This document shows, one piece after another, positions 16,918 through 25,432 of a stretch of DNA of 64,000 bases. The notes beneath the pieces are model-generated. The model ran no database searches, was not told the DNA's origin, and saw only the letters and a program-made list of their open reading frames with translations. Origin of the DNA: Gammaproteobacteria bacterium. Its GTDB lineage: Bacteria; Pseudomonadota; Gammaproteobacteria; Arenicellales; Poriferihabitantaceae. The position numbers and the translations under genes were made by a program. The DNA is taken from NCBI GenBank assembly GCA_030432755.1, contig JAUILZ010000008.1, forward strand, positions 1 to 64,000, written 5' to 3'. The first letter of the stretch is position 1; every line of letters starts with the position of its first letter.

Positions 16918-17601
16918 TCAGGTATCGAGGTCGGCTTTTGCGAGGGAATAGGAGTATCGAAAGACCTCGCAGGCGATCGACGTGGCGCCGCGCTTTACCA
17001 GGGCGGGATCACCGCATAGCTCATTGACGAATTCTTCCACGGCGGCCTTGTCGTAGCCTGTCACGACCAGGGCCATGTCAACACCACGATCAGCGCCGCG
17101 GATACGTTGCTCGCTGGTCATTTCCGCCCGCTCCGCCCCCTTCAGGAGATGCACGCTGCCAAGGCCCGCCATCGTCGGCGCGCCGGGTAACACGGCGCCA
17201 AGCAGCCAATCTGACAATCTTGCGATACCCGGCCCGGTGGGAACAAATCGCACCAGGCCGGCGTAGGCGCCCATCCCCGCGCCAAAACTTCCGAGCACTT
17301 CGCAGAGCCCGCGTCGCATGCCGCGATAGTGCGGCATGATCTCTTGCGTCCAGGGCGTCGGATCATTCAATCGCGCGAGATAGGCCCTGGAAGTCAGGAC
17401 GCCAATATTGGCAACTTCGTAGAGAACCATGTAATGCCTGACGCTACCTTCGTCCGAAAACCAACGCGTCCCCCGAAGGAACCCTGGAATGGACAGACGC
17501 TCAGTTAGGTGTTCCTGCGTGTGCCAGCGGTCGTGTTCGGCGACTGCGTCATGTTCGATGTCAAACACGAGAAGCATGGCCGCGGTACCGGGCAACGGCA
17601 T
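16918..17601 (-). CDS. Dimeric alpha/beta-barrel (EthD-like) protein
   Basis: 227 residues from ATG 17601, which has a strong ribosome site (AAGGAGAGG). It looks like a tandem ferredoxin-like protein: the first half with AMLLVFDIEHDAVAEHDRWH and TRWFSDEGSVRHYMVLYEV, and the second with YAGLVRFVPTG and VDMALVVTGYD. EthD/NIPSNAP-like proteins are often involved in degradation of xenobiotics or are of unknown function. No catalytic residues are identifiable. It is a single gene, with about 170 bp upstream that holds no obvious feature. Confidence 0.6.
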   Translation of the reverse strand: MPLPGTAAMLLVFDIEHDAVAEHDRWHTQEHLTERLSIPGFLRGTRWFSDEGSVRHYMVLYEVANIGVLTSRAYLARLNDPTPWTQEIMPHYRGMRRGLCEVLGSFGAGMGAYAGLVRFVPTGPGIARLSDWLLGAVLPGAPTMAGLGSVHLLKGAERAEMTSEQRIRGADRGVDMALVVTGYDKAAVEEFVNELCGDPALVKRGATSIACEVFRYSYSLAKADLDT

Positions 17602-17647
17602 CAATCCCTCTCCTTTCCGGGCGTCGTCCCTTCCCTGCCTGTCATCA

Positions 17648-18199
17648 TCAGGGCGCCGGCTCGGGAGATTTGAACGCCTTGCTGTAAAAACCGGACGAGT
17701 CGAAACAACATACCCTTTTCTTGCCGGATGCAAGCATTTCACAGGCGTCCTGAATACGCTTTTTCCGGGTTTTTTCCTGTTTCGCGGATGTCACCCAATG
17801 AATCCAGTCCAGCCGGGCGACGGACGTCGTGCTTTCCCAGGTCGCTTTCGCGGCGGGAGCTTCCTCAAGGGCGCCCAGCAGATCTGGTGGAATTTCAGGT
17901 TCGGGCTCGGACTCCACGGCAACAATCTCAAAGCTTCCCTGTTCTCCGATGACCGCACCCGACTCTTCCAGTAGCCGGTGGTTCAGTTTCATCCAGTGAC
18001 TCTTTTGTCCGTCCGGTTCGAGTAGTACGTCAAATTCCACACCGTTGATCGAACCTTCGACCGTTAGTCGCCCCCTTCTCGGGAGCCTGGCGCTTGCCTC
18101 CCTGGGAAGCACCACGAATACCCATGGTTCATCCCCTGCTGGATCCAGAGGGCGAAGTATCGTGGCGCTAAAACGTGAATGCGTCTCACCCTGTTTCAT
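17648..18199 (-). CDS. YdeI/OmdA-family protein with DUF1905 domain
   Basis: 183 residues. The N-terminal half is a DUF1905-like beta domain (FSATILRPLDPAGDEPWVFV, GSINGVEFDVLL). The C-terminal part, SVARLDWIHWVTSAKQEKTR followed by RIQDACEMLASGKKRVCCFD, is the YdeI/OmpD-associated (OmdA) domain. Proteins of this family have been linked to resistance against cationic peptides and stress, but mechanism is unknown. It is 46 bp upstream of the start of the EthD-like gene on the same strand. Confidence 0.87.
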   Translation of the reverse strand: MKQGETHSRFSATILRPLDPAGDEPWVFVVLPREASARLPRRGRLTVEGSINGVEFDVLLEPDGQKSHWMKLNHRLLEESGAVIGEQGSFEIVAVESEPEPEIPPDLLGALEEAPAAKATWESTTSVARLDWIHWVTSAKQEKTRKKRIQDACEMLASGKKRVCCFDSSGFYSKAFKSPEPAP

Positions 18200-18278
18200 T
18201 TTCCTGTCCCTGATGATGAAGTGTTACTAAGCGGATTGCATCCTTTGAATGATCCTACCGCCAAAAGACTGATTTCAT

Positions 18279-18710
18279 TCATGTGTCCGTCACTGAGCGT
18301 GCGATGGAAGCAACATATCCTGGGGGAAACTTCAGCTTTCTGAGAACATTCCCGAGTCGCCTGGCGTACTCCGGGTTGCGTTCATTGTCCCCGGGCGCAC
18401 TTACCAGGTTGTAACACAATGCGGGAATCGAATCTGTATCGGCGATATGCGCCAGCACGGCCTCTGGTCGGTATCCCTCCAGACCTGGCGCGCCATAGAG
18501 CCGGTCGAGATCCGAATGAGAAAGAGAGATCACCATGCCATGTGAGATGGCGCCAGGATCCGGCACGAGCGTGGCGCGCGCACCTATCTGCAATTTGAAG
18601 CCTGACACGTATGCCTGACGGCTGTTGAACGGACTGACCCCCGCCTGAACTAGAACTTCCTCGTCCATGAACAAACCGTAGAAAAAGCAGTCGACTGATC
18701 GTTCACTCAT
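18279..18710 (-). CDS. Gamma-glutamylcyclotransferase-like protein
   Basis: 143 residues from ATG 18710 (MSERSVDCFFYGLFMDEEVL). The opening FFYGLFMDE, the GFKLQIGARATLVP strand and the closing helical region match the AIG2/GGCT fold. Members open gamma-glutamyl linkages to 5-oxoproline; the catalytic glutamate is not obvious in this subgroup, so activity is uncertain. The gene stands alone. Confidence 0.75.
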   Translation of the reverse strand: MSERSVDCFFYGLFMDEEVLVQAGVSPFNSRQAYVSGFKLQIGARATLVPDPGAISHGMVISLSHSDLDRLYGAPGLEGYRPEAVLAHIADTDSIPALCYNLVSAPGDNERNPEYARRLGNVLRKLKFPPGYVASIARSVTDT

Positions 18711-18867
18711 AGATACTGGCAATTGTCACAAATACGAACAAATGCTGCATAGGGCAATGGACGGTAACCACCTGCCTCCTGGCATGATCCGATTGTGAAC
18801 CGCATACACTTTGAACCGCAAAATATCGAGACGGGTAGTCGTTGGCCATCACTGTATTGCGCTCTGA

Positions 18868-19266
18868 CTACAGATCTCCGGCATCTTCACCAAAACTGAG
18901 CATGTGACCATCCGGATCCTGAATGCTGAACTCCCTCATGCCGTAGATCGTCGTAACGAGTTCTGTGGGAGCAAAGCCTGATTCCTTGATGTGCTGGTAC
19001 AACTCGGCAACGTTGTCCGGATAAAAATAGAATATTACCGGCCAGTTCGTGTTCGAATGCGGGTCGATATTCTTTTCCAGTCTGGTTTCGCAATTCGTCT
19101 CCGAAAGCATGATCTCCGTGCTGCCAGATCGAATGGTTGCCCATTTCCACTCGTCGACAGCTTTCGGATCGCTCACTATCGAGAACCCGAGAGCGATACC
19201 ATAGAACTCAAGGCTCGCTGATATGTCCCTGACGTTGAGCATTGGGACCAGGTTGTTCAATCTCAT
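18868..19266 (-). CDS. VOC-family (glyoxalase/bleomycin-resistance-like) protein
   Basis: 132 residues containing the two babaab modules of the VOC superfamily: LVPMLNVRDISASLEFYGIA at the start and the C-terminal FSIQDPDGHMLSFGE. This subgroup is frequent in accessory regions and includes antibiotic-binding and dioxygenase-like proteins; the substrate is unknown. There is one gene in its transcript as far as can be seen. Confidence 0.85.
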   Translation of the reverse strand: MRLNNLVPMLNVRDISASLEFYGIALGFSIVSDPKAVDEWKWATIRSGSTEIMLSETNCETRLEKNIDPHSNTNWPVIFYFYPDNVAELYQHIKESGFAPTELVTTIYGMREFSIQDPDGHMLSFGEDAGDL

Positions 19267-19427
19267 GAATTGCTCCGTTGTATTCGACCAGCCGTCAATA
19301 CAATGTTGATTGTACGAGGTCTGCCGGTGTGCGGCTGTCGCATGGAGTTATGGTGGATACGTCACCGAATTCCGAGAAAGGCGGCCCCAACCCTGTCTCG
19401 TACGATCCTTACTTGAACTCCGGCATG

Positions 19428-19910
19428 TCACGTCTCGCCAGCCGCTTGCGGCATGCTGTGCCACCAGATACGCGCCTCGGCGCACAGCCCTGCCGAGAAC
19501 CTCGCCTGGAGGATCCCGTCCAACATCATGCGCGGCAACGGATCGCCCGGCTCCCGCGGCGGTAAACCCGTTCCCGTCGACCGCGCCCAGATCTGGAACA
19601 GTTCCTCCGACGCCACCTGGTAGGTGACATGCCAATGCGCCAGGCCGGTTTCACCATCATCGGCGAGGATGGTGTAGGTGAGTTGCACGTCTTCCTGCAA
19701 CTGGACCCGCTGCCAGTACTCTGCAAGTTGCGCCCTGCCGTCCTGAACCTGGAATGGCGTGTTGTGGTACTTGCCCCCAATGTGGAATAGTGCCGCGAAC
19801 ATCGCGGGATCCCTAGCCTCCCAGGCAGCCTTGTAGCCGGCCATGAAATCGTGAATATTCAACTTAGACTTCTCTGAATGGAGTTCTTTGGAGTGCCTGT
19901 GACGCCACAT
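19428..19910 (-). CDS. NTF2-like (SnoaL-type) protein
   Basis: 160 residues from ATG 19910; ATG 19844 (MAGYKAAWEARDPAMFAALF) is an alternative and better matches family length. The cone-shaped NTF2-like fold is suggested by FMAGYKAAWEARDPAMFAAL, YHNTPFQVQDGRAQLAEYW and GLAHWHVTYQV. Such proteins bind or isomerise small hydrophobic molecules. No catalytic assignment is possible. Confidence 0.75.
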   Translation of the reverse strand: MWRHRHSKELHSEKSKLNIHDFMAGYKAAWEARDPAMFAALFHIGGKYHNTPFQVQDGRAQLAEYWQRVQLQEDVQLTYTILADDGETGLAHWHVTYQVASEELFQIWARSTGTGLPPREPGDPLPRMMLDGILQARFSAGLCAEARIWWHSMPQAAGET

Positions 19911-19961
19911 GGACCAGGCGATACTTCCTGCATTCCATGCAGATGAGATTGCATTGCCCGG

Positions 19962-20288
19962 TCAACCAGTGCTCCATGCCCGCGGCTTTCGCATACCGGA
20001 TATTTTACAGGCCTGCTTTACATAGCCGTAGGGGAACAGATCGAAAAGGATCTTCTTGGCTTCCTTTTTGTTGATGCTGTTTGCAGTCGCCAGGTAATCA
20101 TCGACATGGCGGACATCCGGAATCACCCTGTGTTCACCGTAATACTTGCGAATATATTGCAAGATCTGCCAATGAGGTTCGGTCAGGTCGATGCCTTCCT
20201 CTTGTGCCAGTTCCAAGGCAATGGCACCTGTCCAGTCATCGGGATTCACCAGGTACCCTTCTGCGTCACGGTCTACATCTATGCTCAT
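19962..20288 (-). CDS. DsrC/TusE-family sulfur-relay-like protein with altered cysteine arm
   Basis: 108 residues with the DsrC/TusE helix-rich core (NPDDWTGAIALELAQEEGI, LFDLFPYGYVKQACKISGM). In DsrC the C-terminal arm bears CysB and, eleven residues later, CysA; TusE keeps only CysA. Here C94 occupies the CysB place, and the CysA place holds W105 in PRAWSTG. This variant therefore cannot form the DsrC trisulfide and cannot act exactly as TusE. A regulatory or alternative sulfur-carrier role is inferred. No tus or dsr genes are nearby. Confidence 0.85.
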   Translation of the reverse strand: MSIDVDRDAEGYLVNPDDWTGAIALELAQEEGIDLTEPHWQILQYIRKYYGEHRVIPDVRHVDDYLATANSINKKEAKKILFDLFPYGYVKQACKISGMRKPRAWSTG

Positions 20289-20442
20289 TACACCGGATGG
20301 GTCATAACCGACAGGCTATCGGCCTGCGGACATTGGATAAGTAAAGTATACCAAATTGACCCGTGCGTTTGGACGGTCCAACATGGGTTCAAATCGGGAG
20401 TATCGTTGCACTGGAAATCTGATATGGCGTAAAACTTGCGCG

Positions 20443-21084
20443 CTACAGCGCCAATCCGCTCTTTTCCTGAATGATTCTGCGCGCAATTTTCGAAATCGGT
20501 GAATTCAAGGCTTTTCTCGCCACGGTCTCGGACCATGACTTTCTGTGCCACTCCACAAATACTTCGTCGATGGTTGCATGGTCCTTGTCTGTCGGTAGCC
20601 ACGATATTTCATGGCCGACCTTCACTTCTCCGGGCGCCAGGACTCTCGCGTAGGCTCCGGGCCGGCGGGCGGCGACAAACTTCCTGGCAAATGTCCTGTC
20701 TCCCATCTTGTTGGTTAGTTGCGCACATGGTGCCCGCGGGGCGGTGATCTCCAGTAGCACACGACCATCTATAAGCAGGCGATCACCGATGCGCAAGGTA
20801 CCGTCGTGATAGTCGGTGATCGTAAGATTCTCACCAAACATTCCCGGCGGGATATCCTTGCCCAATTGATCGCTCCACCAGGCATAGTCCGATGCACTGT
20901 AGAGGTAGACGGCCTGGTCCTCGCCACCGTGGACCTGCCTGTTAACTATCGTGTCGCCCTCCAGCCCCAGCTCACCCAGGAAAACCGAACCCTGCCGGGG
21001 CTCTTTGAAAATCCCGGTGGTCACCATTTTCTTGCCGACCTGGAGTGTTTGCGGGCTAGCCGTGTTGATGGAAAGGATTTTCAT
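20443..21084 (-). CDS. MOSC-domain protein (YiiM-like)
   Basis: 213 residues from ATG 21084 (MKILSINTASPQTLQVG). The MOSC core shows LGLEGDTIVNRQVHGGEDQA, PGMFGENLTI and the cysteine in ITAPRAPCAQL that would bind the molybdenum cofactor. YiiM-type proteins reduce N-hydroxylated compounds with Moco and detoxify N-hydroxylaminopurines. The C-terminal 50 residues (HRKSWSETVARKAL) are the extension seen in this group. It is monocistronic. Confidence 0.87.
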   Translation of the reverse strand: MKILSINTASPQTLQVGKKMVTTGIFKEPRQGSVFLGELGLEGDTIVNRQVHGGEDQAVYLYSASDYAWWSDQLGKDIPPGMFGENLTITDYHDGTLRIGDRLLIDGRVLLEITAPRAPCAQLTNKMGDRTFARKFVAARRPGAYARVLAPGEVKVGHEISWLPTDKDHATIDEVFVEWHRKSWSETVARKALNSPISKIARRIIQEKSGLAL

Positions 21085-21653
21085 ATGCACTATTCAAAAC
21101 GCCCGTTGAGGCCTCACGGAAGTTTCGTCGTACTATCCGGTGTCCGTGGCCTTGCGGATTTGACCAGTTCCATACCCTAATCCGGATGGTCCAGCAAGCT
21201 TCGGGATCTCACCCTTCCTCATTCTATTGGGAAAGTCGGATACCAGTATACCCTCAAATTCCATAGCCATCGCAAGCACGTCATAGGTAAAACCGAACCG
21301 CGTAAACGATGAGCGGCACCAGGCGAGGGGGCTTCTTCTTGAAGAAATCCAGTATCCTGGCTCGATACCCTGTTTGAACGATTCCCACTCGTCGGCTCGC
21401 CTGGCGGTAACTCCATCCGTAAATTCGGCCACTGAATACCAATTGGCTCAAATCAGCATATCACCGGCGTGCCTCTTCGACGGACCGGGATCGTATGTTG
21501 GAGTCTTGAGGGGCGAAAACGACACGAAAGCCATCTAAATTGGCTCGTCGTCTGCCGCTGCCCAGATGGCATCACTGGTCTCCCGACTTTCCTGGAACCA
21601 GTGTTTCGAATACGTCGCCCCATGCTGGGCCACGTCTCCCTCGATCCTCCATT
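21085..21653. other. Stretch without a confident gene
   Basis: An open minus-strand frame at 21133-21432 (99 codons) has no recognisable family, and its codon use is not convincing. No tRNA, hairpin repeat or attC-like site was found. It may be the decayed remains of an accessory gene. Confidence 0.4.
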
Positions 21654-22346
21654 TCAACGCTGACTGGCCCCTTGAAACGCGAGCGCCGATGGCGTCTGAC
21701 ACCCGACAATCGCCGGAGCCTCGTGGATCAATTCGTCGTTCTCAAGGGCCGCCACCATGAACAGGGCAAAGTCTATGCGGCGCGTGAGATTGCTCTCGAG
21801 TATTGGATCACCGACGTGTCGGCTCCAGGCGGGCAGCCCCTGACTGGGCCCTTCTTCAAGATCGCTTCCGCGTACCACGGTCCACCGGGTATCGCTGGCA
21901 AAGATCCGGCGACAGGCTTCCACCTGGTCGTCGAGATCCGCAAAACGGACGAGCCGCGCAATCCGGCCGAAGACTTTCACGAACGTCGTGAGCTTCCAGG
22001 AATAGACGTCCTGGCCATCGCGCGTGATGTGCCAACCACAGGAGAAAATCAGCCTCGCGCCCGGAGGCGCGTTGTCGAGAACCGCCTGGGCCGTTCCCGT
22101 TGAGTACTGCTGCACCCCCCACGGCACCAGCACGGTAAGTACACCGTCACATTCTGCAACTGCTTTCCTGATGACAGCGCTATCGTTCGTCGCGCCGGGA
22201 ATGACAGTCATGCGTCCCTTGAACGCGTCCAGCTTTGCGACGCTCTGCTCTCGACAGACGCCTACCACCTCGTAACCCCGGTCCAACGCATGCTGCACCA
22301 TGTACTGTCCAAGCTTTCCGGACGCCCCGACAATGCAAACCTTCAT
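21654..22346 (-). CDS. NAD(P)-binding NmrA/atypical SDR protein
   Basis: 230 residues. The nucleotide-binding signature GASGKLGQYMVQHAL opens the protein, followed by VIPGATNDSAVIRKAV and LTVLVPWG, typical of NAD(P)H-binding domains of the NmrA/YwnB type. The classical YxxxK SDR catalytic pair is not evident, so it may be a redox sensor or an atypical reductase. It stands alone on the minus strand. Confidence 0.83.
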   Translation of the reverse strand: MKVCIVGASGKLGQYMVQHALDRGYEVVGVCREQSVAKLDAFKGRMTVIPGATNDSAVIRKAVAECDGVLTVLVPWGVQQYSTGTAQAVLDNAPPGARLIFSCGWHITRDGQDVYSWKLTTFVKVFGRIARLVRFADLDDQVEACRRIFASDTRWTVVRGSDLEEGPSQGLPAWSRHVGDPILESNLTRRIDFALFMVAALENDELIHEAPAIVGCQTPSALAFQGASQR

Positions 22347-22559
22347 AGATACCTCTTTTTACGCAGAACATTTGACATAGCGATTCGCCATATGGCACCC
22401 CAGTGAGGGCAAGAACAGGCTCAACAATGACCGGATGCCCGCGTCAGTTTGGAACAAACTGCGGGAGTCAATCTTGGCAATTTCCGCTGTAGCAAATACG
22501 ATAGCACTTTCGATCAAAAACGAGCTACAAATCATAACCTGGGTCTAGCATTCTCTCGC

Positions 22560-23519
22560 TCAGTTTATGATTCGATTGTTACGAACCGGGAAATGGCCAT
22601 TCAGTCGGACATGTACTGGTTCCCCACTCAACAGCGGCATGCCCATGGGCGCCAGTCGCTGAATATGCACATGCAGGTGGGGCTCAAAAGTCTGACCTGA
22701 ATTTCCAACCTCGCCTATAACGCCTCCCGATGCGACGCGATCCCCGGTGCCCACTGGTACACTGCCATTTTTTAAATGGGCCAAGAGAACAGCGTACTCC
22801 CCACAGTTGATAAGCACGTGGTTACCCTCAAGAAGCGTTGTGTCGGTTTCGGGCACCCTCATATCCGGCATGCCATCATGAGACCGGATAACGACCCCGT
22901 CGCACGGGGAAAAGACCGGCTCACCAAATATTTCATATAGTTCGGGATCCGGAGGACGCCAGCCTGACGCACGAAGACCGATGTTGTTCAATTTAACCAG
23001 GTCAACCGCGTATGACTGACCTCTGTAGGAACGTTGCCGATCCGTTTGTGGGTCCAACGTCAGGAAATGGCCGTTGACAGCATCAGTGGAGCCGCCGTTT
23101 GCGACCAGGTAAGTGCCTTCTCCAAGTGGCATGGGAATATTGACGCTCTCCATTGTCGGCGGGGGCACGCGGCCGCCAAGCGCCTTGCAAGTCAGTATTG
23201 TTCCCCACAGCCCCAGGGGCACCAGGAGAATCAGGCTGATGAGTTCAAGCGGTGACCTCGGCCAGACCCACTCTGACCGCCATAGACGCGGCATTCGCCA
23301 AAACAGACAGACGAGGTATATCGTCAAATAGCCATAGGGCATCCACCAGGGTGGCATAATCCAGATGGCGACCAAAGCCAATGCTGACAGCGCGCTTAAC
23401 GTCATTGTCGCCTGAAGAGCAAAGCCGACTCGACTCTGCAGAGGCGCGAAAGTGATCCAGGAAATAAGCAGTAGCGGCAAGAGAATCTGGATACTGATCG
23501 TGGAAATTTCGAGCATCAT
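22560..23519 (-). CDS. Membrane-anchored M23 peptidase
   Basis: 319 residues. About four membrane segments fill residues 1-115. A C-terminal LytM/M23 domain spans about 150-305, with SYAVDLVKLN supplying the metal aspartate, FSPCDGVVIRSHDG and the C-terminal HLHVHIQRL. The usual histidine shortly before the aspartate (HxxxD) is not in place; a histidine in AVNGHFLTL lies about 25 residues earlier. Such enzymes cut peptidoglycan cross-links or only bind peptidoglycan. The multi-pass N-terminus distinguishes it from soluble endopeptidases. About 210 bp on its downstream side hold nothing recognised. Confidence 0.8.
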   Translation of the reverse strand: MMLEISTISIQILLPLLLISWITFAPLQSRVGFALQATMTLSALSALALVAIWIMPPWWMPYGYLTIYLVCLFWRMPRLWRSEWVWPRSPLELISLILLVPLGLWGTILTCKALGGRVPPPTMESVNIPMPLGEGTYLVANGGSTDAVNGHFLTLDPQTDRQRSYRGQSYAVDLVKLNNIGLRASGWRPPDPELYEIFGEPVFSPCDGVVIRSHDGMPDMRVPETDTTLLEGNHVLINCGEYAVLLAHLKNGSVPVGTGDRVASGGVIGEVGNSGQTFEPHLHVHIQRLAPMGMPLLSGEPVHVRLNGHFPVRNNRIIN

Positions 23520-23602
23520 CGGTTAACTGGCTCCGAATAGCGGGCCTTCGCTACATCAGCCTCAAAAAGTGGAAATTTCCTGTCGGTCCAATCCAATTGC
23601 CG

Positions 23603-23695
23603 ATGTCAATGCGCATTGTAAGCATTCTACTGGCCTTCCTCATTGGGACCACAGCTTGTATGAATAACCATGGTGACATGACTACCGAAGCGTAA
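23603..23695 (+). CDS. Possible 30-residue lipoprotein
   Basis: A short frame reads MSMRIVSILLAFLIGTTAC and then MNNHGDMTTEA: a positively charged start, a hydrophobic stretch and a lipobox-like GTTAC. This is a complete lipoprotein signal with only 11 mature residues. It may be a tiny entericidin-like lipoprotein or the remnant of a longer one. It has no clear ribosome-binding site. The rest of 23520-23839 shows nothing else. Confidence 0.3.
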   Translation: MSMRIVSILLAFLIGTTACMNNHGDMTTEA

Positions 23696-23839
23696 GCCCT
23701 GCGCGAAGATCATACCTTCGGTTTGTCGACGACCTAGACGTTGGAAAGAACCTTGTACGAACGACCCACTTCTTCAGGGATGTCTTTCGATCTTGTGTTG
23801 CCATCGTCGACAAATAGCGCCGTTTCCTGGATTCTGATG

Positions 23840-24043
23840 CTAAAAATCACTCGCTACACCTTCATCACATTTTCTGCATTGAATGTCAGAACCCAGTTTT
23901 TCTTTCCGACCGGCTTCGCTCTCCACCCAAGGGCGATTTACCCACGGAGGATTGTGTCTCACATGTTGCAGGTGTCGACAATCCAGTTCTGCCACCCAGT
24001 GACTCTCTTCGTCCTTGCGGAAGCCTGTTATCTTACGATTCAC
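23840..24043 (-). CDS. DUF3565 protein
   Basis: 67 residues from GTG 24043. The sequence KITGFRKDEESHWVAEL followed by CRHLQHVRHNPPWVNRPWV and CRKCDEG is diagnostic of DUF3565, small proteins of unknown function with conserved Cys/His residues that may bind zinc. An ATG just upstream in the same frame is not available because of a stop codon. It is short and on the minus strand like its neighbours, so it could be an old integron cassette gene. Confidence 0.75.
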   Translation of the reverse strand: MNRKITGFRKDEESHWVAELDCRHLQHVRHNPPWVNRPWVESEAGRKEKLGSDIQCRKCDEGVASDF

Positions 24044-24045
24044 GT

Positions 24046-24147
24046 CACATAACGCTTGAGTTCAGTGGCGACTGAGGCGACGCCTTCATTGCAGAATCAA
24101 GGCATGTGGCGAGATAAACGTCCGCTGCAACGAATTTTTAGGCCGCC
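24046..24147 (-). other. Possible degenerate attC site
   Basis: ACATAACGCTTGAG at 24046 resembles the left core of an attC, and TTTTTAGGC near 24139-24147 a decayed right core. The position, just after the stop codon of the LysE gene, is where its attC would lie. Internal pairing is poor, so the call is weak. Confidence 0.25.
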
Positions 24148-24158
24148 GACCACCACGC

Positions 24159-24785
24159 TCACCGCTGTGTCACTACCAGCCGAGCCGCCAACCCTACGAA
24201 TACTGTCCCGGCCACCCGATTCATGATGACTTGCGCACGCTCAGAACGTTGGAGCCATTCGCCAAGGAATCCCGACGCCCACGAGATTGCGCTAAAAACC
24301 ACTAGCGCCGCGAACATGAAGATAGCGCCTAACGACACCAGTTGTATTGCAACCGAGCCCCTGGTGGGATCGGCAAACTGTGGAAGGAAAGCGAGGAAGA
24401 ATATCGCCACCTTTGGGTTTGTGACATTCATAACCACTCCGCGCAAGTACAACTTGCGGCGAGGCAGTTCACCGTTGACGCCGCCGGTCATGTCTGAAGG
24501 TCTCGCTTGAAATGCCTGCCACGCTAAATACAGCAAATATGCCGCGCCAATAAGCTTCAGTGCGTTAAAAGCCATCGCCGATGTTTGAAATATCACGGCC
24601 ACCCCAAATGCAACGACCAATGTGTGGACGATTAACCCCGTACAGAGGCCAAGCGTAACGATCAAGCCAGCGACTCGACCGCTGAGCGCGGATTGAGTGA
24701 GAACGAAAATATTGTCTGGTCCCGGCGCAAGGGCCAGTGCGACCGAGGCCGCGAAGAATACGCCGATTGTTTCTATAGGGATCAT
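24159..24785 (-). CDS. LysE-family amino-acid exporter
   Basis: 208 residues, six hydrophobic segments and the LysE/RhtB hallmark ALAPGPDNIFVLTQSALSG near residues 18-36, with NPKVAIFFLAFLPQF in the middle. These inner-membrane proteins export amino acids such as lysine, threonine or homoserine lactone. The specific substrate is unknown. It is oriented like the integron cassettes further right. Confidence 0.9.
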   Translation of the reverse strand: MIPIETIGVFFAASVALALAPGPDNIFVLTQSALSGRVAGLIVTLGLCTGLIVHTLVVAFGVAVIFQTSAMAFNALKLIGAAYLLYLAWQAFQARPSDMTGGVNGELPRRKLYLRGVVMNVTNPKVAIFFLAFLPQFADPTRGSVAIQLVSLGAIFMFAALVVFSAISWASGFLGEWLQRSERAQVIMNRVAGTVFVGLAARLVVTQR

Positions 24786-24860
24786 GATGCTCCTTGGTTC
24801 CAGGTCTGTCTAGCGCCACCGACAAGGGCACGCGGCACGCGCATCCGTTGCTTGGCCATG

Positions 24861-25142
24861 TCATGCGGGCTTTGCCGGCAATGCATGAGTAAGTTGCTGA
24901 GGTGATATGCCATAGACTTCAATAATCTTCCATTGTGAATTTGATCCTTTGACGATGGTTATACAGTCTTCGTTAATTTGCAGTCGTTCAGACAGTAGTC
25001 CAATTACGGCCTGGTTCGCTTTTCCTCGCTCAGGTGGTGCAGCTACTTTTATTTTCAGACAATCTCCCAACCAGCCGACAATCTCAGTTCTGGACGAACC
25101 TGGAATTATTTTGGCCTCAAATCGACTTTTCATGTGGTCCAT
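24861..25142 (-). CDS. DUF167 (YggU-like) protein
   Basis: 93 residues from ATG 25142; ATG 25133 (MKSRFEAKIIPGSSRTEIVG) gives the family's normal N-terminus. The signature LKIKVAAPPERGKANQAVI is clear. YggU-type proteins are small and widespread but of unknown function. An ATG at 25160 lies inside the attC core on the right and is unlikely to be used. If this is a cassette gene, the recombination site at 25157-25163 marks its left-most intact boundary. Confidence 0.85.
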   Translation of the reverse strand: MDHMKSRFEAKIIPGSSRTEIVGWLGDCLKIKVAAPPERGKANQAVIGLLSERLQINEDCITIVKGSNSQWKIIEVYGISPQQLTHALPAKPA

Positions 25143-25156
25143 GAGTTCTGGTGGCC

Positions 25157-25211
25157 GCATAACGCCTAGAGCTGCGGCGGCGAAGCCGCCCGCAGCCTTT
25201 ACTTGTTAGGG
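25157..25211 (-). other. attC site d (55 bp)
   Basis: Left core GCATAAC and right core GTTAGGG enclose a near-perfect hairpin GCTGCGGCGGC-GAA-GCCGCCCGCAGC. The right core overlaps the last codons and stop of the BrnA gene, as is common in cassettes. Its core does not match the start of the next cassette junction at 27463, so the intervening segment is probably a fusion of older cassettes. Confidence 0.75.
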
Positions 25212-25432
25212 ACGTGTTCAAGACGCTCTGCCAGCCATACTTTAATAATGGACTGACGAGTAACACCCAACCTTGCCGCCTCTTTATCGAGAGACATGAT
25301 CATCCACTCGGGAAAATCTACGTTAACACGCCGCGGTGTCTGGTTCGGCCGTTTCAGGCTAGAAAGGTCCAAATCTTCAACTATTTCATCCTTGCCCTGG
25401 TCGATTTTTTTATCGAAATCTTTAGCTTTCAT
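25199..25432 (-). CDS. BrnA-type antitoxin
   Basis: 77 residues, with the BrnA/CopG-like C-terminal DNA-binding ribbon-helix-helix in RRVNVDFPEWMIMSLDKEA and TRQSIIKVWLAERLE, and an acidic/basic N-terminus. BrnA neutralises the RNase toxin BrnT and represses the operon. Here the upstream brnT frame is interrupted, so the antitoxin may persist alone. Its start overlaps the end of the brnT remnant (the frames share 25422-25432), as in normal brnTA operons. Its stop lies in an attC site. Confidence 0.85.
   Translation of the reverse strand: MKAKDFDKKIDQGKDEIVEDLDLSSLKRPNQTPRRVNVDFPEWMIMSLDKEAARLGVTRQSIIKVWLAERLEHVPNK

Noticed and set aside
21133..21432. A 99-codon minus-strand open frame
   Set aside because: No family or ribosome site; kept only as an uncertain stretch.
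24786..24860. Possible attC between the LysE and DUF167 genes (GTCTAGC ... GCTTGGC)
   Set aside because: Both cores have a mismatch in the essential AAC/GTT, and the interior does not pair; only the position is right.
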